51,763 bases of DNA, taken from NCBI GenBank assembly GCA_017938405.1, contig JAGBBP010000028.1:1-51763 (forward strand), written 5' to 3'. Origin of the DNA: Lachnospiraceae bacterium (lineage in GTDB: Bacteria > Bacillota > Clostridia > Lachnospirales > Lachnospiraceae). The notes under the pieces were generated by a model that saw only the letters and a program-made list of their open reading frames with translations, searched no databases and was not told where the DNA came from. The position numbers were made by a program, and so were the translations under genes. This document shows, piece after piece, positions 42,621 to 51,370 of the stretch. The stretch's first letter is position 1. Every line of letters begins with the position of its first letter.

Positions 42621-43085
42621 CTACCCGATCACCTGCATCTCTTTTGCAACAATGATATACACACCGGCATCCACATTCTGGACATAGGCACTGTAACTGT
42701 CCATATCCTTTGTAAAATCCCCGTACAAATCCAGCACATTCAACAGATCCGCCGGTTCGTTTTCGTCATAATCGTAATGTCCTTCCAGAAGGTAAATTTC
42801 CTTTCTTCTTTCGAAAATATCTTTTACAAGCTTCTCCACAAACGCCCTGTCCTCGATTTGATACAGGCCCATCACTTCCGCACCGATCATATTGTCAAAA
42901 TAATTCACCCGGAAATCAACCGCTGCGACGCCAGAGAAAACAATTTTCACTAACTTATCGTCCTTCAACGACGCATCATACATTTTACACGAAATCGTAA
43001 CCTTGGTAGACAAATTCTTCGGTCGCAGGCTGATATTCGGTATTCTGGCATCAAAATTCGCCAGTACAAGTTTTGCTTTTTTCAT
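42621..43085 (-). CDS. Conserved hypothetical protein
   Basis: 154 residues from the ATG at 43085, with GAGGGG about 9 bases upstream; an alternative ATG at 43091 is closer. It contains LVLANFDARIPNISLRPKNLS and a middle with acidic and aromatic positions (VAAVDFRVNYFDNMIGAEVMGLYQIED) and no membrane segments. DUF-like but I cannot name the family. It lies just upstream of the SDR and downstream of the DMT gene by 36 bases. Confidence 0.7.
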   Translation of the reverse strand: MKKAKLVLANFDARIPNISLRPKNLSTKVTISCKMYDASLKDDKLVKIVFSGVAAVDFRVNYFDNMIGAEVMGLYQIEDRAFVEKLVKDIFERRKEIYLLEGHYDYDENEPADLLNVLDLYGDFTKDMDSYSAYVQNVDAGVYIIVAKEMQVIG

Positions 43086-43120
43086 AGGCATACTCCCCTC
43101 TCCAAAAGTATAACACACTC

Positions 43121-44002
43121 TTACTTATTCGCTTCAATTCTTGAATAATATAGCGTACCGCCAAGTATCATGGCACCACCCACAAACACAGGAATTGCCG
43201 GTACTTCTCCGAACAAAAAGGCTGCAAATACGGCCGCTACGATCGGTTCACAAAGCTTCGACGCCGACACAAAAGCCGGAGAAAAATATTTCAGACACCA
43301 ACTGAATATACTGTGACCTAAAATCGTGGAAAACACAGCAAGTAACGCTCCCACAACAATTGCACTTATTCCATAATCAAAAAGTGCATACCCTTGTACC
43401 AGACAGGTCAGTACCAACACAAATGCACAGGCAGAATACACCACATAGGTATAAACGGTGGTAGATACCTTTTCACGAACGACACGTCCGATTAGCGTAT
43501 ATACCGCAACCGCTACGGCAGCCAGTAATGCCAGCATATCTCCAAACAAATGCACTCCGCCGGTTGCCGAGTCCGCACATGCAATCACAATGCTCCCCGC
43601 AAAGGTAATTGCAATTGCTAAAATTGCCTTTCCCTTTATTTTACCCTTCATGCAGACACAAAATCCAAGTGCCACCCAAATCACTTCCGTACAAACGATG
43701 GTAGTAGAACTTGCCACGGTTGTATGCTTCAATGATTCGAACCACAATACAAAATGTATCGCCAAAAATACTCCGCTGACTGCACTTAACACTACACTCT
43801 TTTTATCTAATGCAAACAGCTCCCGGCGCACCTCTTTTTTCCCGAACACAACAGGAGACAAAAAAATTACGGTCCATAGCAATCGAAAAGCTGCCGTCAC
43901 TGCGGAAGGTGCCGTAGAATATCTTACAAAAATTGCAGACAGGGAAATTCCTAAAATTCCCACTACAATCATAATCATCGGATGTTTTTCTATGTATTTC
44001 AT
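43121..44002 (-). CDS. EamA/DMT-superfamily permease
   Basis: 293 residues, ten hydrophobic segments in two EamA halves. Landmarks: GILGISLSAIFVRYSTAPSAVTAAFRLLW at the start of half one, KHTTVASSTTIVCTEVIWVALG and, in half two, STILGHSIFSWCLKYFSPAFVSASKLCEPIVAAVFAAFLFGE. The last stretch is the usual DMT proline/Glu signature. Drug/metabolite export or import; substrate unpredictable. Its own promoter is at 44033-44061. Confidence 0.9.
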   Translation of the reverse strand: MKYIEKHPMIMIVVGILGISLSAIFVRYSTAPSAVTAAFRLLWTVIFLSPVVFGKKEVRRELFALDKKSVVLSAVSGVFLAIHFVLWFESLKHTTVASSTTIVCTEVIWVALGFCVCMKGKIKGKAILAIAITFAGSIVIACADSATGGVHLFGDMLALLAAVAVAVYTLIGRVVREKVSTTVYTYVVYSACAFVLVLTCLVQGYALFDYGISAIVVGALLAVFSTILGHSIFSWCLKYFSPAFVSASKLCEPIVAAVFAAFLFGEVPAIPVFVGGAMILGGTLYYSRIEANK

Positions 44003-44032
44003 GGTTTTCTCCTCGTGTTGAATATATAACTC

Positions 44033-44061
44033 ATCCTAATGCTTTTTGCGCTATAAGTCAA
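44033..44061 (-). promoter_or_regulatory. Promoter of the DMT permease gene
   Basis: TTGACT (44061-44056), 17-base spacer, TAGGAT (44038-44033), about 30 bases before the start codon. Confidence 0.65.
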
Positions 44062-44150
44062 TCTATTTATGAGTTTGTTTATCTCTTGTAGAACTTCGAT
44101 TAACGTTTAGAGAAGTGCAACATATCGAAAATACGGCATTCTTATCAACT

Positions 44151-44546
44151 TTAAGCCACGAACTGCATCCATCCAATAATGAATAAATGCAATGGATAGT
44201 ATATATAAAACAACCATTTCATAATAATATTTATTCTTTGATTATTTCCTCTTTTTCCATTGTACATCATAATAATTGGAACAGATAAAACTACTGCCAT
44301 TTGTAATAAGCCATATATTTTATCAATTGCAAAGAAATACACCATTGCATATATAGCTACATAAAATATCATCCATAACGTTTGTTTTTTTAGATCTCCT
44401 CTATTAGTTCCAATTGCTAAAATACACAAACTTGCAACACAACTCCAATCGCTTGGAAAACTAATTAAACAAATTAGTATAACAAACAATACTTTCATCA
44501 TATTGCTTTCTATTTTTTTGCTATTAACTACTCTTAGCATAACCAA
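44151..44546 (-). pseudogene. TraX-like membrane protein, 5'-truncated remnant
   Basis: 131 codons starting at TTG (44546), only 3 bases after the RhuM stop. Four hydrophobic segments; FPSDWSCVASLCILAIGTNRGDLKKQ and WLFYIYYPLHLFIIGWMQF match the C-terminal half of TraX-type acyltransferase/pilin-modification proteins, which are near 230-250 residues. The N-terminal half is missing. The sequence is visibly AT-richer than flanking core genes. It may be a fragment left by insertion of the rhuM region. Confidence 0.6.
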
Positions 44547-44549
44547 GCC

Positions 44550-45602
44550 CTATATTTTCGTATTTTCTTCTAGCTCTAACAAATATCTGTCATAGTCCGA
44601 CATAAACAATCTGTCTTGAATCACACGATATTTTTCAAACTCTGTTTCGGCTTTCGATTTTGCAATTTCCGCTGTGATTTTTCCCGCATCCTGTAAAACC
44701 TCTCGCTCATCTGCCATTAAGAATAAATCCAGTCGCTTGCTCCAATCTTCCATAGTCATCGGAATATGTCGTTCCGCACGATCTTCTGCCAAATCCAGGT
44801 ATGCCGAAACGATACGCTCTAATGAGCGCATTTCCTGTTCACTAAGATAATTTTTCGCAATACTTACATCACTCTTTACGATTTTTCCTTCCGGGGCTGC
44901 GTCCCATGTAGTTAAACCCATATGTAGTTTTTCTGCATCTGCCCGTTCATAAATCAATTCTGCAGCAGTATGACCGTGTACTGCATAATGCATTTTATTC
45001 TGCACTTTTGAAAAAAACTGCTTCGTCGTGCTTGCAGTACGATCATAGTCAAGAGAGGTAGCATAGATATCCGTTATCTTCTGATAAAACCTGCGTTCCG
45101 ACAATCGAATTTCTCGAATCTGCTCAAGCAAACGGTCAAAGTACTCTACAGTTAATACAGAGCCACCGTTTTTCAAGCGTTCGTCATCCATCACCCAACC
45201 TTTGATGGTGTAATCCTTCACTATACCATTCGCCCATTTACGAAATTGAACTGCACGTTCATTATTTACCTTAAACCCGACAGCAATAATCATCTGCAAG
45301 TTATAATGATTTGTTTCTCTTTGAACTTGACGAGATCCTTCTGTTTGAACTATCCGAAATTTTCGGATGGTTGCCAATTCTTCCAATTCAGAATCAGAAT
45401 ATACTTTTTTTATATGATCATTGATTGTGCGAACATCAACACCATAAAGAGTTGCCATCATTTTCTGTGTTAACCATATATTTTCATCTTCATAACGCAT
45501 CTCTATACTTTCTTCTTGTTCTCCGACAGAAGCAACATAAGTAAGATATTCTGCTGCGCTTGAACGTATACTTATCATATTATCCTTTTTTTTCAAAGCC
45601 AA
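44550..45602 (-). CDS. RhuM family protein
   Basis: 350 residues when started at TTG 45602, which has AGGAGGTG six bases upstream; the ATG at 45578 with AAAAGGAT is the alternative. RhuM-type features are EDENIWLTQKMMATLYGVDVRTINDHIKKVYSDSEL (about 40-75) with a helix-turn-helix-like unit, HYNLQMIIAVGFKVNNERAVQFRKWAN (about 97-123) and a C-terminal helical region of about 170 residues. RhuM was named from a Salmonella pathogenicity island; homologues occur in accessory, defence-rich and mobile regions. Molecular function is unknown. The region is AT-rich, suggesting transfer. Confidence 0.85.
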   Translation of the reverse strand: MALKKKDNMISIRSSAAEYLTYVASVGEQEESIEMRYEDENIWLTQKMMATLYGVDVRTINDHIKKVYSDSELEELATIRKFRIVQTEGSRQVQRETNHYNLQMIIAVGFKVNNERAVQFRKWANGIVKDYTIKGWVMDDERLKNGGSVLTVEYFDRLLEQIREIRLSERRFYQKITDIYATSLDYDRTASTTKQFFSKVQNKMHYAVHGHTAAELIYERADAEKLHMGLTTWDAAPEGKIVKSDVSIAKNYLSEQEMRSLERIVSAYLDLAEDRAERHIPMTMEDWSKRLDLFLMADEREVLQDAGKITAEIAKSKAETEFEKYRVIQDRLFMSDYDRYLLELEENTKI

Positions 45603-45651
45603 CGTTAACACCTCCTGAATAAGCCTCATAGAGAACATATGTTTCTATTCC

Positions 45652-45680
45652 ATAATATCATATACATTGCTGCTTTTCAA
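45652..45680 (-). promoter_or_regulatory. Promoter of the rhuM gene
   Basis: TTGAAA (45680-45675), 17-base spacer, TATTAT (45657-45652), about 50 bases before the TTG start. Confidence 0.65.
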
Positions 45681-45813
45681 TATATAAGTGAAAATTTTGC
45701 ATCCCTTCTAATCTACCACATTTCCCCCGTCAATCTCATTGCGTTTCTCCTTATAAGCAAAGCCCCCCACAAACACTGAGTTTGATTACCTCCTAAAAAA
45801 CCGTCCATGCGTT

Positions 45814-45840
45814 AAAAAAACGCTCCGGTGGAGCGTTTTT
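45814..45840 (-). terminator. Terminator upstream of the RhuM region
   Basis: AAAAACGCTCC (45816-45826) and GGAGCGTTTTT (45830-45840), with T7 on the minus strand. It is a second stop behind the rpsI terminator. Confidence 0.7.
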
Positions 45841-45870
45841 AGCGTGGAGTTTCCGAGCTATGCTCGGAAT

Positions 45871-46067
45871 CGACCACCGCTGTTTTCTGCGAGATAGTAT
45901 TACTTGCGAATACATCACTACCTCGAATACGCTTCGCTCCTTCTCGGTCCTTGATGTATTCGAATGAATTGCAAAAAACAAAGAAGTCCGTGAGGATAAA
46001 TCCTCCGGACTTCCCGTTTTCTTGCAATTCGCAAGTAATACTATCTCTTGGAAAACTGCGGTGCACG
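45871..46067. repeat. Inverted copy of the rpsI 3' end and nested palindromes
   Basis: 45871-45911 on the + strand matches 46067-46027 on the minus strand (the last rpsI codons plus 14 bases of 3' UTR) at 35 of 41 positions, the outer 21 bases being perfect. Between the arms are GAATACATCA (45908-45917) with TGATGTATTC (45952-45961), and GAATTGC with GCAATTC around the terminator. The degenerate copy reads as an rpsI tail in reverse orientation. The arms can fold rpsI RNA into one long hairpin. Confidence 0.75.
45973..46012 (-). terminator. Terminator of the rplM-rpsI operon
   Basis: AAGTCCG (45984-45990) pairs with CGGACTT (46006-46012), inner GAGGAT/ATCCTC, and TTTGTTTTTT follows on the minus strand. 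Confidence 0.85.
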
Positions 46068-46433
46068 ACGAGCAGCCTTCAAGCCGTACTTCTTTCTTTC
46101 CTTCATACGAGGATCTCTGGTTAAGAAGCCAGCCTTCTTTAATGCCGGACGATAGTCAGCATCTGCCTGCAATAATGCACGGGAAATACCGTGTCTGATT
46201 GCACCTGCCTGGCCGGTGAAACCACCACCACGAACAGTTACGATAACATCGAACTTATCAGCGGTCTCGGTTAATGCGAGCGGCTGACGAACAATGAGCT
46301 TCAAGGTCTCAAGACCGAAATAGTTGTCGATATCTCTCTTATTGATTGTTACCTTGCCGTTACCCGGAACGAGGTATACTCTAGCGATACTGCTCTTTCT
46401 TCTACCAGTACCGTAATATCTTGCCTTAGCCAT
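46041..46433 (-). CDS. rpsI: 30S ribosomal protein S9
   Basis: 130 residues, typical length. [29 protein letters not shown] at the N-terminus, [20 protein letters not shown] in the middle and the basic tail [17 protein letters not shown], which reaches the P-site tRNA, are all present. Second gene after rplM, 24 bases downstream. The final codons are part of the perfect 21-base inverted repeat with 45891-45911. The 3' end of rpsI is a known integration site for some Firmicute ICEs, which may matter for the adjacent accessory genes. Confidence 0.97.
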   Translation of the reverse strand: MAKARYYGTGRRKSSIARVYLVPGNGKVTINKRDIDNYFGLETLKLIVRQPLALTETADKFDVIVTVRGGGFTGQAGAIRHGISRALLQADADYRPALKKAGFLTRDPRMKERKKYGLKAARRAPQFSKR

Positions 46434-46457
46434 TTAAATTTCCTCCTTTCGACCTAA

Positions 46458-46892
46458 TTAAAACTTAATCTCTAATGCTTCCGGCTTCTGTGCAGCATGC
46501 GGATGCTCAGCGCCAGCATAAACATGTAACTTCTCGATCATGGTTCTTCCTAACGGTCCCTTCGGAAGCATACCCTTTACAGCGAGCGTAATAACGTCGG
46601 TCGGCTTCTTATCGAGCATTTCCTTTAAGGTGGTCTCTCTCATTCCACCCGGATAATCGGAATGCTTGTAGTAAATCTTCTGCTCCAACTTCTTACCGGT
46701 AACCTTAATCTTCTCTGCATTTACAACAATTACGTTGTCTCCGGTGTCAACATGCGGGGTAAAGGTCGGCTTATTCTTACCTCTTAAAATCTTAGCGATT
46801 TCAGAAGAAAGACGTCCTAAAGTCTGTCCCTCTGCATCGATAACATACCACTTTCTCTCGATGGTAGCCGGGCTTGCCATAAAACTCTTCAT
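46458..46892 (-). CDS. rplM: 50S ribosomal protein L13
   Basis: 144 residues, normal length. [48 protein letters not shown] is the family N-terminal core, and [33 protein letters not shown] the C-terminal one. First gene of the rplM-rpsI operon; AAGGAGG precedes the ATG. It probably binds its own leader at 46893-46979 to repress translation. Confidence 0.97.
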   Translation of the reverse strand: MKSFMASPATIERKWYVIDAEGQTLGRLSSEIAKILRGKNKPTFTPHVDTGDNVIVVNAEKIKVTGKKLEQKIYYKHSDYPGGMRETTLKEMLDKKPTDVITLAVKGMLPKGPLGRTMIEKLHVYAGAEHPHAAQKPEALEIKF

Positions 46893-46979
46893 AGCATTTT
46901 CCTCCTTACATTCATCTTCTTGTCATTCTATTTCTTCATGGTCAGCTTCCGCTGACGATGCGGAATAACCTTACCAACA
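46893..46979 (-). ncRNA. Putative L13 autoregulatory leader
   Basis: Between the promoter and rplM lies the leader with hairpin GTCAGC-GGAA-GCTGAC (46956-46941) and conserved flanks GGTAAGGTTATTCCGCAT. This matches the known Firmicute L13 leader in position and appearance. Structure and L13 binding are inferred. Confidence 0.6.
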
Positions 46980-46985
46980 TTTCGC

Positions 46986-47014
46986 ATTATAGCGGGTACA
47001 TAAAATAAAGTCAA
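46986..47014 (-). promoter_or_regulatory. Promoter of the rplM-rpsI operon
   Basis: TTGACT (47014-47009), 17-base spacer, TATAAT (46991-46986). 47015-47164 shows no clear gene. Confidence 0.85.
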
Positions 47015-47164
47015 GCGTTTTTCCAAGGTTTTTTGGAGAATTTTTAAATTTTCTTAATTTTCATTCGTATAAATCATTTTGAACATTACTTTTAATAATG
47101 AATATCGGTTTTTATCATTTCAACTTGCCACCAAAGTAATCCTTTGACATACTTTCATGCTTCA

Positions 47165-47965
47165 TCACTCCGTCTTGCGTACTTCTGCTACTTCCGCCTG
47201 CCTCTCTGCCCACAACATTCCCGGGTCCGGAAAATATTCGATGCCCACTAACATCAGTCCCTTTGCCGGAGCGGTCGGTCCCGCCGCTTCGCGATTTTTG
47301 GCTTCAATCATTGCTTTTACGTCTTCCGGTTTCTTTACGTGTTCACCGACTTGTAACAGCGTTCCCGAAATAATACGTACCATATTGTAAAGGAAACCGC
47401 TGCCGGACACGCGTATGGTAATCAGATGACCATCCTGTTCCACCTCCAGAGAGTAAATGGTACGGACATGATCCGGCACCTGTGCCTTGGTGGAACAAAA
47501 GCTGGTAAAGTCATGCTCTCCGAGAAAATACTGTGCCGCCTCCCGCATAACCTCCACATCCAAATCATGATACACAAAGTGAGTGTAACCGCGATTAAAA
47601 GGCTGTACAAAGTCCGCATTCCAAACCTTATATTCGTAGGTCTTTTTGCTGTCCCATTTCCTCGGATGAAAATCCGGTGCCACCTCAAAGGACTTCTGAA
47701 TCACAATATCCTCCGGCAAGCTGTGATTTAAGGCGTAGCAGAGCTTTTCCGCCGGAATCCGTGTTTCGGTATCAAACACCGCCACATTGCCCATGGCATG
47801 GACCCCGGAGTCGGTGCGGCTGGCACCGATGACCTCTATCTCCTCTTTTAATAAACGGGACAATTCGCGGTTTAATACTTCTTCTACCGTGATGGCATTG
47901 GGCTGAATCTGCCAACCGCAGTATTTTGTTCCGTCATATGCCACAATTAACATAATCCGCCGCAT
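47165..47965 (-). CDS. truA: tRNA pseudouridine(38-40) synthase
   Basis: 266 residues from the ATG at 47965, with GGGGGACA-type site upstream; the longer frame from 48007 has no site. Family features: YDGTKYCGWQIQPN (about 9-22), catalytic Asp in GASRTDSGVHAMGNVAVF (about 49-66) and the RxxFLYNMVRIISGTLLQVG stretch (about 205-225). It modifies the anticodon arm of many tRNAs. It lies after ecfT in the conserved ribosomal-ECF cluster. Confidence 0.96.
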   Translation of the reverse strand: MRRIMLIVAYDGTKYCGWQIQPNAITVEEVLNRELSRLLKEEIEVIGASRTDSGVHAMGNVAVFDTETRIPAEKLCYALNHSLPEDIVIQKSFEVAPDFHPRKWDSKKTYEYKVWNADFVQPFNRGYTHFVYHDLDVEVMREAAQYFLGEHDFTSFCSTKAQVPDHVRTIYSLEVEQDGHLITIRVSGSGFLYNMVRIISGTLLQVGEHVKKPEDVKAMIEAKNREAAGPTAPAKGLMLVGIEYFPDPGMLWAERQAEVAEVRKTE

Positions 47966-48044
47966 AAATGTCCCCCTTTCCGAGCAAGCATAATACTTCG
48001 CGCACACTTCACGTTCTTCTTCATTTCTTGCACAAATTATTCAT

Positions 48045-48848
48045 TTAGAACAGAAATCCGCTTCCAATTACAAGCCCCACATATCCGAATAAAATCAAAT
48101 ACGCTACCGCGTCTCTTTTCTTATACTTTAACGGCTTCATCTTCGTTCTGCCGTCCCCGCCGTGATAACAACGGGCTTCCATGGCCAGTGCCAAATCGTT
48201 GGCACGTCGGAAGGCCGATACCACAAGCGGCACCAAAAGCGGCACCAGGGCTTTTGCACGCTGCAGAAGCTTTCCGCTTTCAAAATCTGCGCCTCGCGCC
48301 TGCTGTGCCTTCATGATTTTGTCCGTTTCCTCGATTAAAATCGGGATAAAACGTAACGCAATGGACATCATCATAGCAATTTCGTGCACCGGCACCTTAA
48401 TCTTTTTCAGACCTCTGAGGCCCTTTTCCAAACCGTCCGTCAACTGGTTCGGTGTGGTGGTAAATGTCATAAGAGACGTACCGATTACCAAAAGTATCAA
48501 TCGTACCGCCATAAGCCCCGCAATAATGAGTCCCTGGTCGTAAATATGAATAATCCCCCAGGAGAACAATTCTTTGCCCTCTCGGGTCAAAAATACGTTA
48601 AATAAAAGGGTAAACAAAAGTAAAATCAATACCGGCTTTAAGCCCCGCACGATGTAACGGAACGGCACCTTGGAAATCTTAATAACAATCCCCACAAAGA
48701 CCGCCGCAATCACATACCCCAGATACCCGGAAAATGCAAACAGAGAAACCAGGAAAAGCATAGTCCCTGCCAGCTTCACGCGAGGGTCCAAACGGTGAAT
48801 CGGGGAATCGACCGGATAGTACTGACCGATGGTAATATCACGAATCAT
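48045..48848 (-). CDS. ecfT: ECF transporter transmembrane protein EcfT
   Basis: Scaffold membrane protein of group II ECF importers; 267 residues with about six helices and two coupling helices carrying the Ala-Arg-X motifs QARGADFESGK (about 186-196) and MEARCYHGG (about 229-237). ITIGQYYPVDSPIHRLDPRVKL at the N-terminus is diagnostic. Its start overlaps the ecfA2 stop by 4 bases (ATGA type). It serves several S components, including that at 4250-4753. Confidence 0.95.
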   Translation of the reverse strand: MIRDITIGQYYPVDSPIHRLDPRVKLAGTMLFLVSLFAFSGYLGYVIAAVFVGIVIKISKVPFRYIVRGLKPVLILLLFTLLFNVFLTREGKELFSWGIIHIYDQGLIIAGLMAVRLILLVIGTSLMTFTTTPNQLTDGLEKGLRGLKKIKVPVHEIAMMMSIALRFIPILIEETDKIMKAQQARGADFESGKLLQRAKALVPLLVPLVVSAFRRANDLALAMEARCYHGGDGRTKMKPLKYKKRDAVAYLILFGYVGLVIGSGFLF

Positions 48849-49726
48849 CGTATGCCTCCCTTCCAGTCCGCAAGGAGAAGTTCCTTTGCTTCCTCTAAGG
48901 TGGTGGCATTGTGTGGTAACGCTACCCCCGCCTGACGGAGTGCTTCCGACAAATAGGTGACCTGCGGTGCCGCAAGACCGATTTTCTCAAGGTCCTTGTA
49001 CGCCTCAAACACTTCCTTCGGCGTTCCGTCGCAAAATACACTGCCTTCCTTCATTACAATGAGTCTGGAGGCGTATTTTGCCACATCCTCCATGCTGTGG
49101 GACACCAGAATAATCGTCCGGTTTCCTTCGGCATGAATCTGCGCAATCCGGTCCAAAATCTCGTCCCTGCCTCTCGGGTCCAGTCCCGCCGTCGGCTCAT
49201 CCAAAATCAGAATATCCGGCTGCATGGCAAGGACACCCGCAATGGCCACACGACGCTTCTGTCCGCCGGATAATTCAAACGGAGACGCATCGTATAACTC
49301 CTCGCTTACCCCTGCCTCCTTTAAAGCCGCAAAGGTCCCCATATCGATTTCAAGCTGCGGCAGACCCATATTTTTCGGGCCGAATGCCACATCCTTTACT
49401 ACCGTAGTTTCAAACAACTGATGCTCCGGATACTGGAACACCAGCCCCACCTTACTTCGTAACTCTTTTTTATTAAAACCGGCAGCGCAAATATCATTCC
49501 CACGGTAATAAATATGTCCCGAGGTCGGAGCAATAAGCCCGTTCAAATGCTGTACCAAGGTGGACTTACCGGAACCGGTATGTCCGATGAGCCCGATAAA
49601 CTCGCCTTTTCCGATGACCAGGTTAATGTCACGGAGGGCATGCTTCTCATACGCTGTCCCTTCACCGTACACATAATTCACATGGTCCAGTACCATACAC
49701 TCCTGTAAATCTCTGGTTGTCTCCAT
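48845..49726 (-). CDS. ecfA2: ECF transporter ATP-binding protein EcfA2
   Basis: 293 residues from the ATG at 49726 (AAAGGAGGCAG upstream); the longer frame adds 16 unsupported residues. Walker A GHTGSGKST (about 46-54), Q-loop VFQYPEHQLFETTV, signature LSGGQKRRVAIAG (about 152-164) and Walker B ILILDEPTAGLDPRG (about 172-186) are intact. It pairs with EcfA1 as an asymmetric ATPase dimer driving EcfT. Second of the two ATPase genes in the operon. Confidence 0.95.
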   Translation of the reverse strand: METTRDLQECMVLDHVNYVYGEGTAYEKHALRDINLVIGKGEFIGLIGHTGSGKSTLVQHLNGLIAPTSGHIYYRGNDICAAGFNKKELRSKVGLVFQYPEHQLFETTVVKDVAFGPKNMGLPQLEIDMGTFAALKEAGVSEELYDASPFELSGGQKRRVAIAGVLAMQPDILILDEPTAGLDPRGRDEILDRIAQIHAEGNRTIILVSHSMEDVAKYASRLIVMKEGSVFCDGTPKEVFEAYKDLEKIGLAAPQVTYLSEALRQAGVALPHNATTLEEAKELLLADWKGGIR

Positions 49727-49868
49727 CCCGCTGCCTCCTTTCTTTCCTACTCTTGCTACAGGCCTTCTTTTCATTCCGTTATGTCAGCCTGTTATCTACT
49801 TCTATGCGGTATCCTCCGCTCTGTTCCCTCTATTGCCCATTCAAGCAATTGCACAACTTCTATACCGT

Positions 49869-50750
49869 CTATACGCTTCCCTGCCCGTACTTCGCCTTTA
49901 CCGCCGTATACGCCGCCGTAAATTCCTCCACGGTCAAAATCCCGTCCGGCATCGGTACCCCCTGCTTCTTAAGCTCATAAGCCAGCTCCGTCACCTGTGG
50001 TACATCCAAACGATACCCCTTCAATTTATCTACCTGAGAGAAAATCTGCCGGGGCGTTCCCTGCATCACAATCTTTCCCTCGTCCATGACAATCACGCGG
50101 TCCGCGTCGATGACTTCGTCCATATAGTGTGTAATAAGAAGAATGGTTACCCCTTCGATTTTATTTAACTCATGAACCGTCTTCATCACTTCCTTACGCC
50201 CCACCGGGTCAAGCATCGCCGTCGGCTCATCCAAAATAATGCAATCCGGGCGCATTGCCATAATCCCCGCAATTGCCACACGCTGCTTCTGTCCGCCGGA
50301 CAGCTTATTCGGAGAATGGGTCCGGTACGCAGTCATACCAACCGCCGTCAGACTCTCCTCCACCCGACGCCAGATTTCCTCTGTCGGCACACCGACATTC
50401 TCCGGCCCGAAAGCCACATCCTCTTCCACCACCGTAGCAATAATCTGATTATCCGGATTTTGGAACACCATGCCCGCACTCTTACGGATATCCCACAAAT
50501 GCTCCTCATCCTGCGTATCCATGTCATTCACAAACACCGCGCCCTCCGTCGGAGAAAGCAGGGCATTGATATGCTTTGCCACCGTGGACTTACCGGAACC
50601 GTTATGACCCAAGATAGCCACAAACTCGCCCTTCTGCACTTCCAACGATACGTCGTCTAATGCTCGTAGGATATCTTCCACATTCCCTTCTTCATCCCTG
50701 CGAATATACTCAAACACAAGATTTTTCGTACGTAACATACTCTTTTTCAT
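49869..50750 (-). CDS. ecfA1: ECF transporter ATP-binding protein EcfA1
   Basis: 293 residues from the ATG at 50750 (AAAGGAGGCCG upstream). Walker [10 protein letters not shown] (about 47-55), signature [17 protein letters not shown] (about 149-165) and Walker [15 protein letters not shown] (about 169-182) are intact. EcfA1 and EcfA2 have the same fold and are tandem. 142 bases separate it from ecfA2, without a visible terminator. A hairpin lies between rplQ and this gene at 50778-50807, which may partly separate ribosomal from ECF expression. Confidence 0.95.
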   Translation of the reverse strand: MKKSMLRTKNLVFEYIRRDEEGNVEDILRALDDVSLEVQKGEFVAILGHNGSGKSTVAKHINALLSPTEGAVFVNDMDTQDEEHLWDIRKSAGMVFQNPDNQIIATVVEEDVAFGPENVGVPTEEIWRRVEESLTAVGMTAYRTHSPNKLSGGQKQRVAIAGIMAMRPDCIILDEPTAMLDPVGRKEVMKTVHELNKIEGVTILLITHYMDEVIDADRVIVMDEGKIVMQGTPRQIFSQVDKLKGYRLDVPQVTELAYELKKQGVPMPDGILTVEEFTAAYTAVKAKYGQGSV

Positions 50751-50777
50751 AACGGCCTCCTTTCGGTAAAATGGAAA

Positions 50778-50807
50778 GGGGCCATCACACCTTAGTGCGA
50801 CAGCCCC
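50778..50807 (-). promoter_or_regulatory. Hairpin between rplQ and ecfA1, weak terminator or attenuator
   Basis: On minus, GGGGCTGTCGCAC, loop TAAG, GTGTGATGGCCCC (13-base stem with G-U pairs) then TTTCCATTTT. The T-tract is interrupted, so partial read-through is likely and would lower ECF expression relative to rplQ. Confidence 0.5.
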
Positions 50808-50815
50808 GACAATCA

Positions 50816-51352
50816 CTAAACTAATTCAATGAAAACTTCCATTGCTGCGTCACCCTTACGCTGACCAATCTTAACGATTCTGGTGTATCCACCCTTACGA
50901 TCTGCGTACTTCGGTGCAATCTCATCAAAGAGCTTATCTGCAACATCAACGGTCTTCGTGTTCTTCTTCTTACCGGCTGCTTCGGTCGGAACTGCGGTAA
51001 TTCCGTAAAGAATCTTGTTCATCTGACGTCTAGCATGTAATCTGGAAGCGTTTTCCTTCTTAATCTGCTTGTCAACTTCGTCAAATACAGTTACCTTCTT
51101 ACCGTCAACTACTTCCTTTACTCTCTTGCCGTCTTTGTCCTTACGGGCAACCTTAGCCTTAACAGTAACCATCTCGTAGTTGTCCTTTTCCTTAACAGCC
51201 ATAGTGATTAAGTGCTCTGCGATGCTGCGGATTTCCTTAGCCTTCGCTTCGGTGGTCTTAATCTTACCATGGTATAACAGGTTTGTTACCTGGTTTCTTA
51301 ACAATGCTTTTCTCTGGCTAGATGTTCTGCCGAGCTTTCTATAACCTGCCAT
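50816..51352 (-). CDS. rplQ: 50S ribosomal protein L17 with insertion
   Basis: 178 residues; bacterial L17 is usually 113-130. The N-terminal half is standard ([41 protein letters not shown]) and the C-terminal end too ([39 protein letters not shown]). The extra, Lys/Asp-rich part is at about 58-90 ([26 protein letters not shown]) and a shorter one near 117-130 ([12 protein letters not shown]). It is between rpoA and ecfA1, as usual in the alpha operon. Confidence 0.95.
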   Translation of the reverse strand: MAGYRKLGRTSSQRKALLRNQVTNLLYHGKIKTTEAKAKEIRSIAEHLITMAVKEKDNYEMVTVKAKVARKDKDGKRVKEVVDGKKVTVFDEVDKQIKKENASRLHARRQMNKILYGITAVPTEAAGKKKNTKTVDVADKLFDEIAPKYADRKGGYTRIVKIGQRKGDAAMEVFIELV

Positions 51353-51370
51353 TGTGCCTTCCTCCTAAAT

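Noticed and set aside
45793..46066. Two short minus-strand frames in the palindromic region after rpsI
   Set aside because: They are produced by the terminator and inverted repeats, have no ribosome sites and overlap each other.
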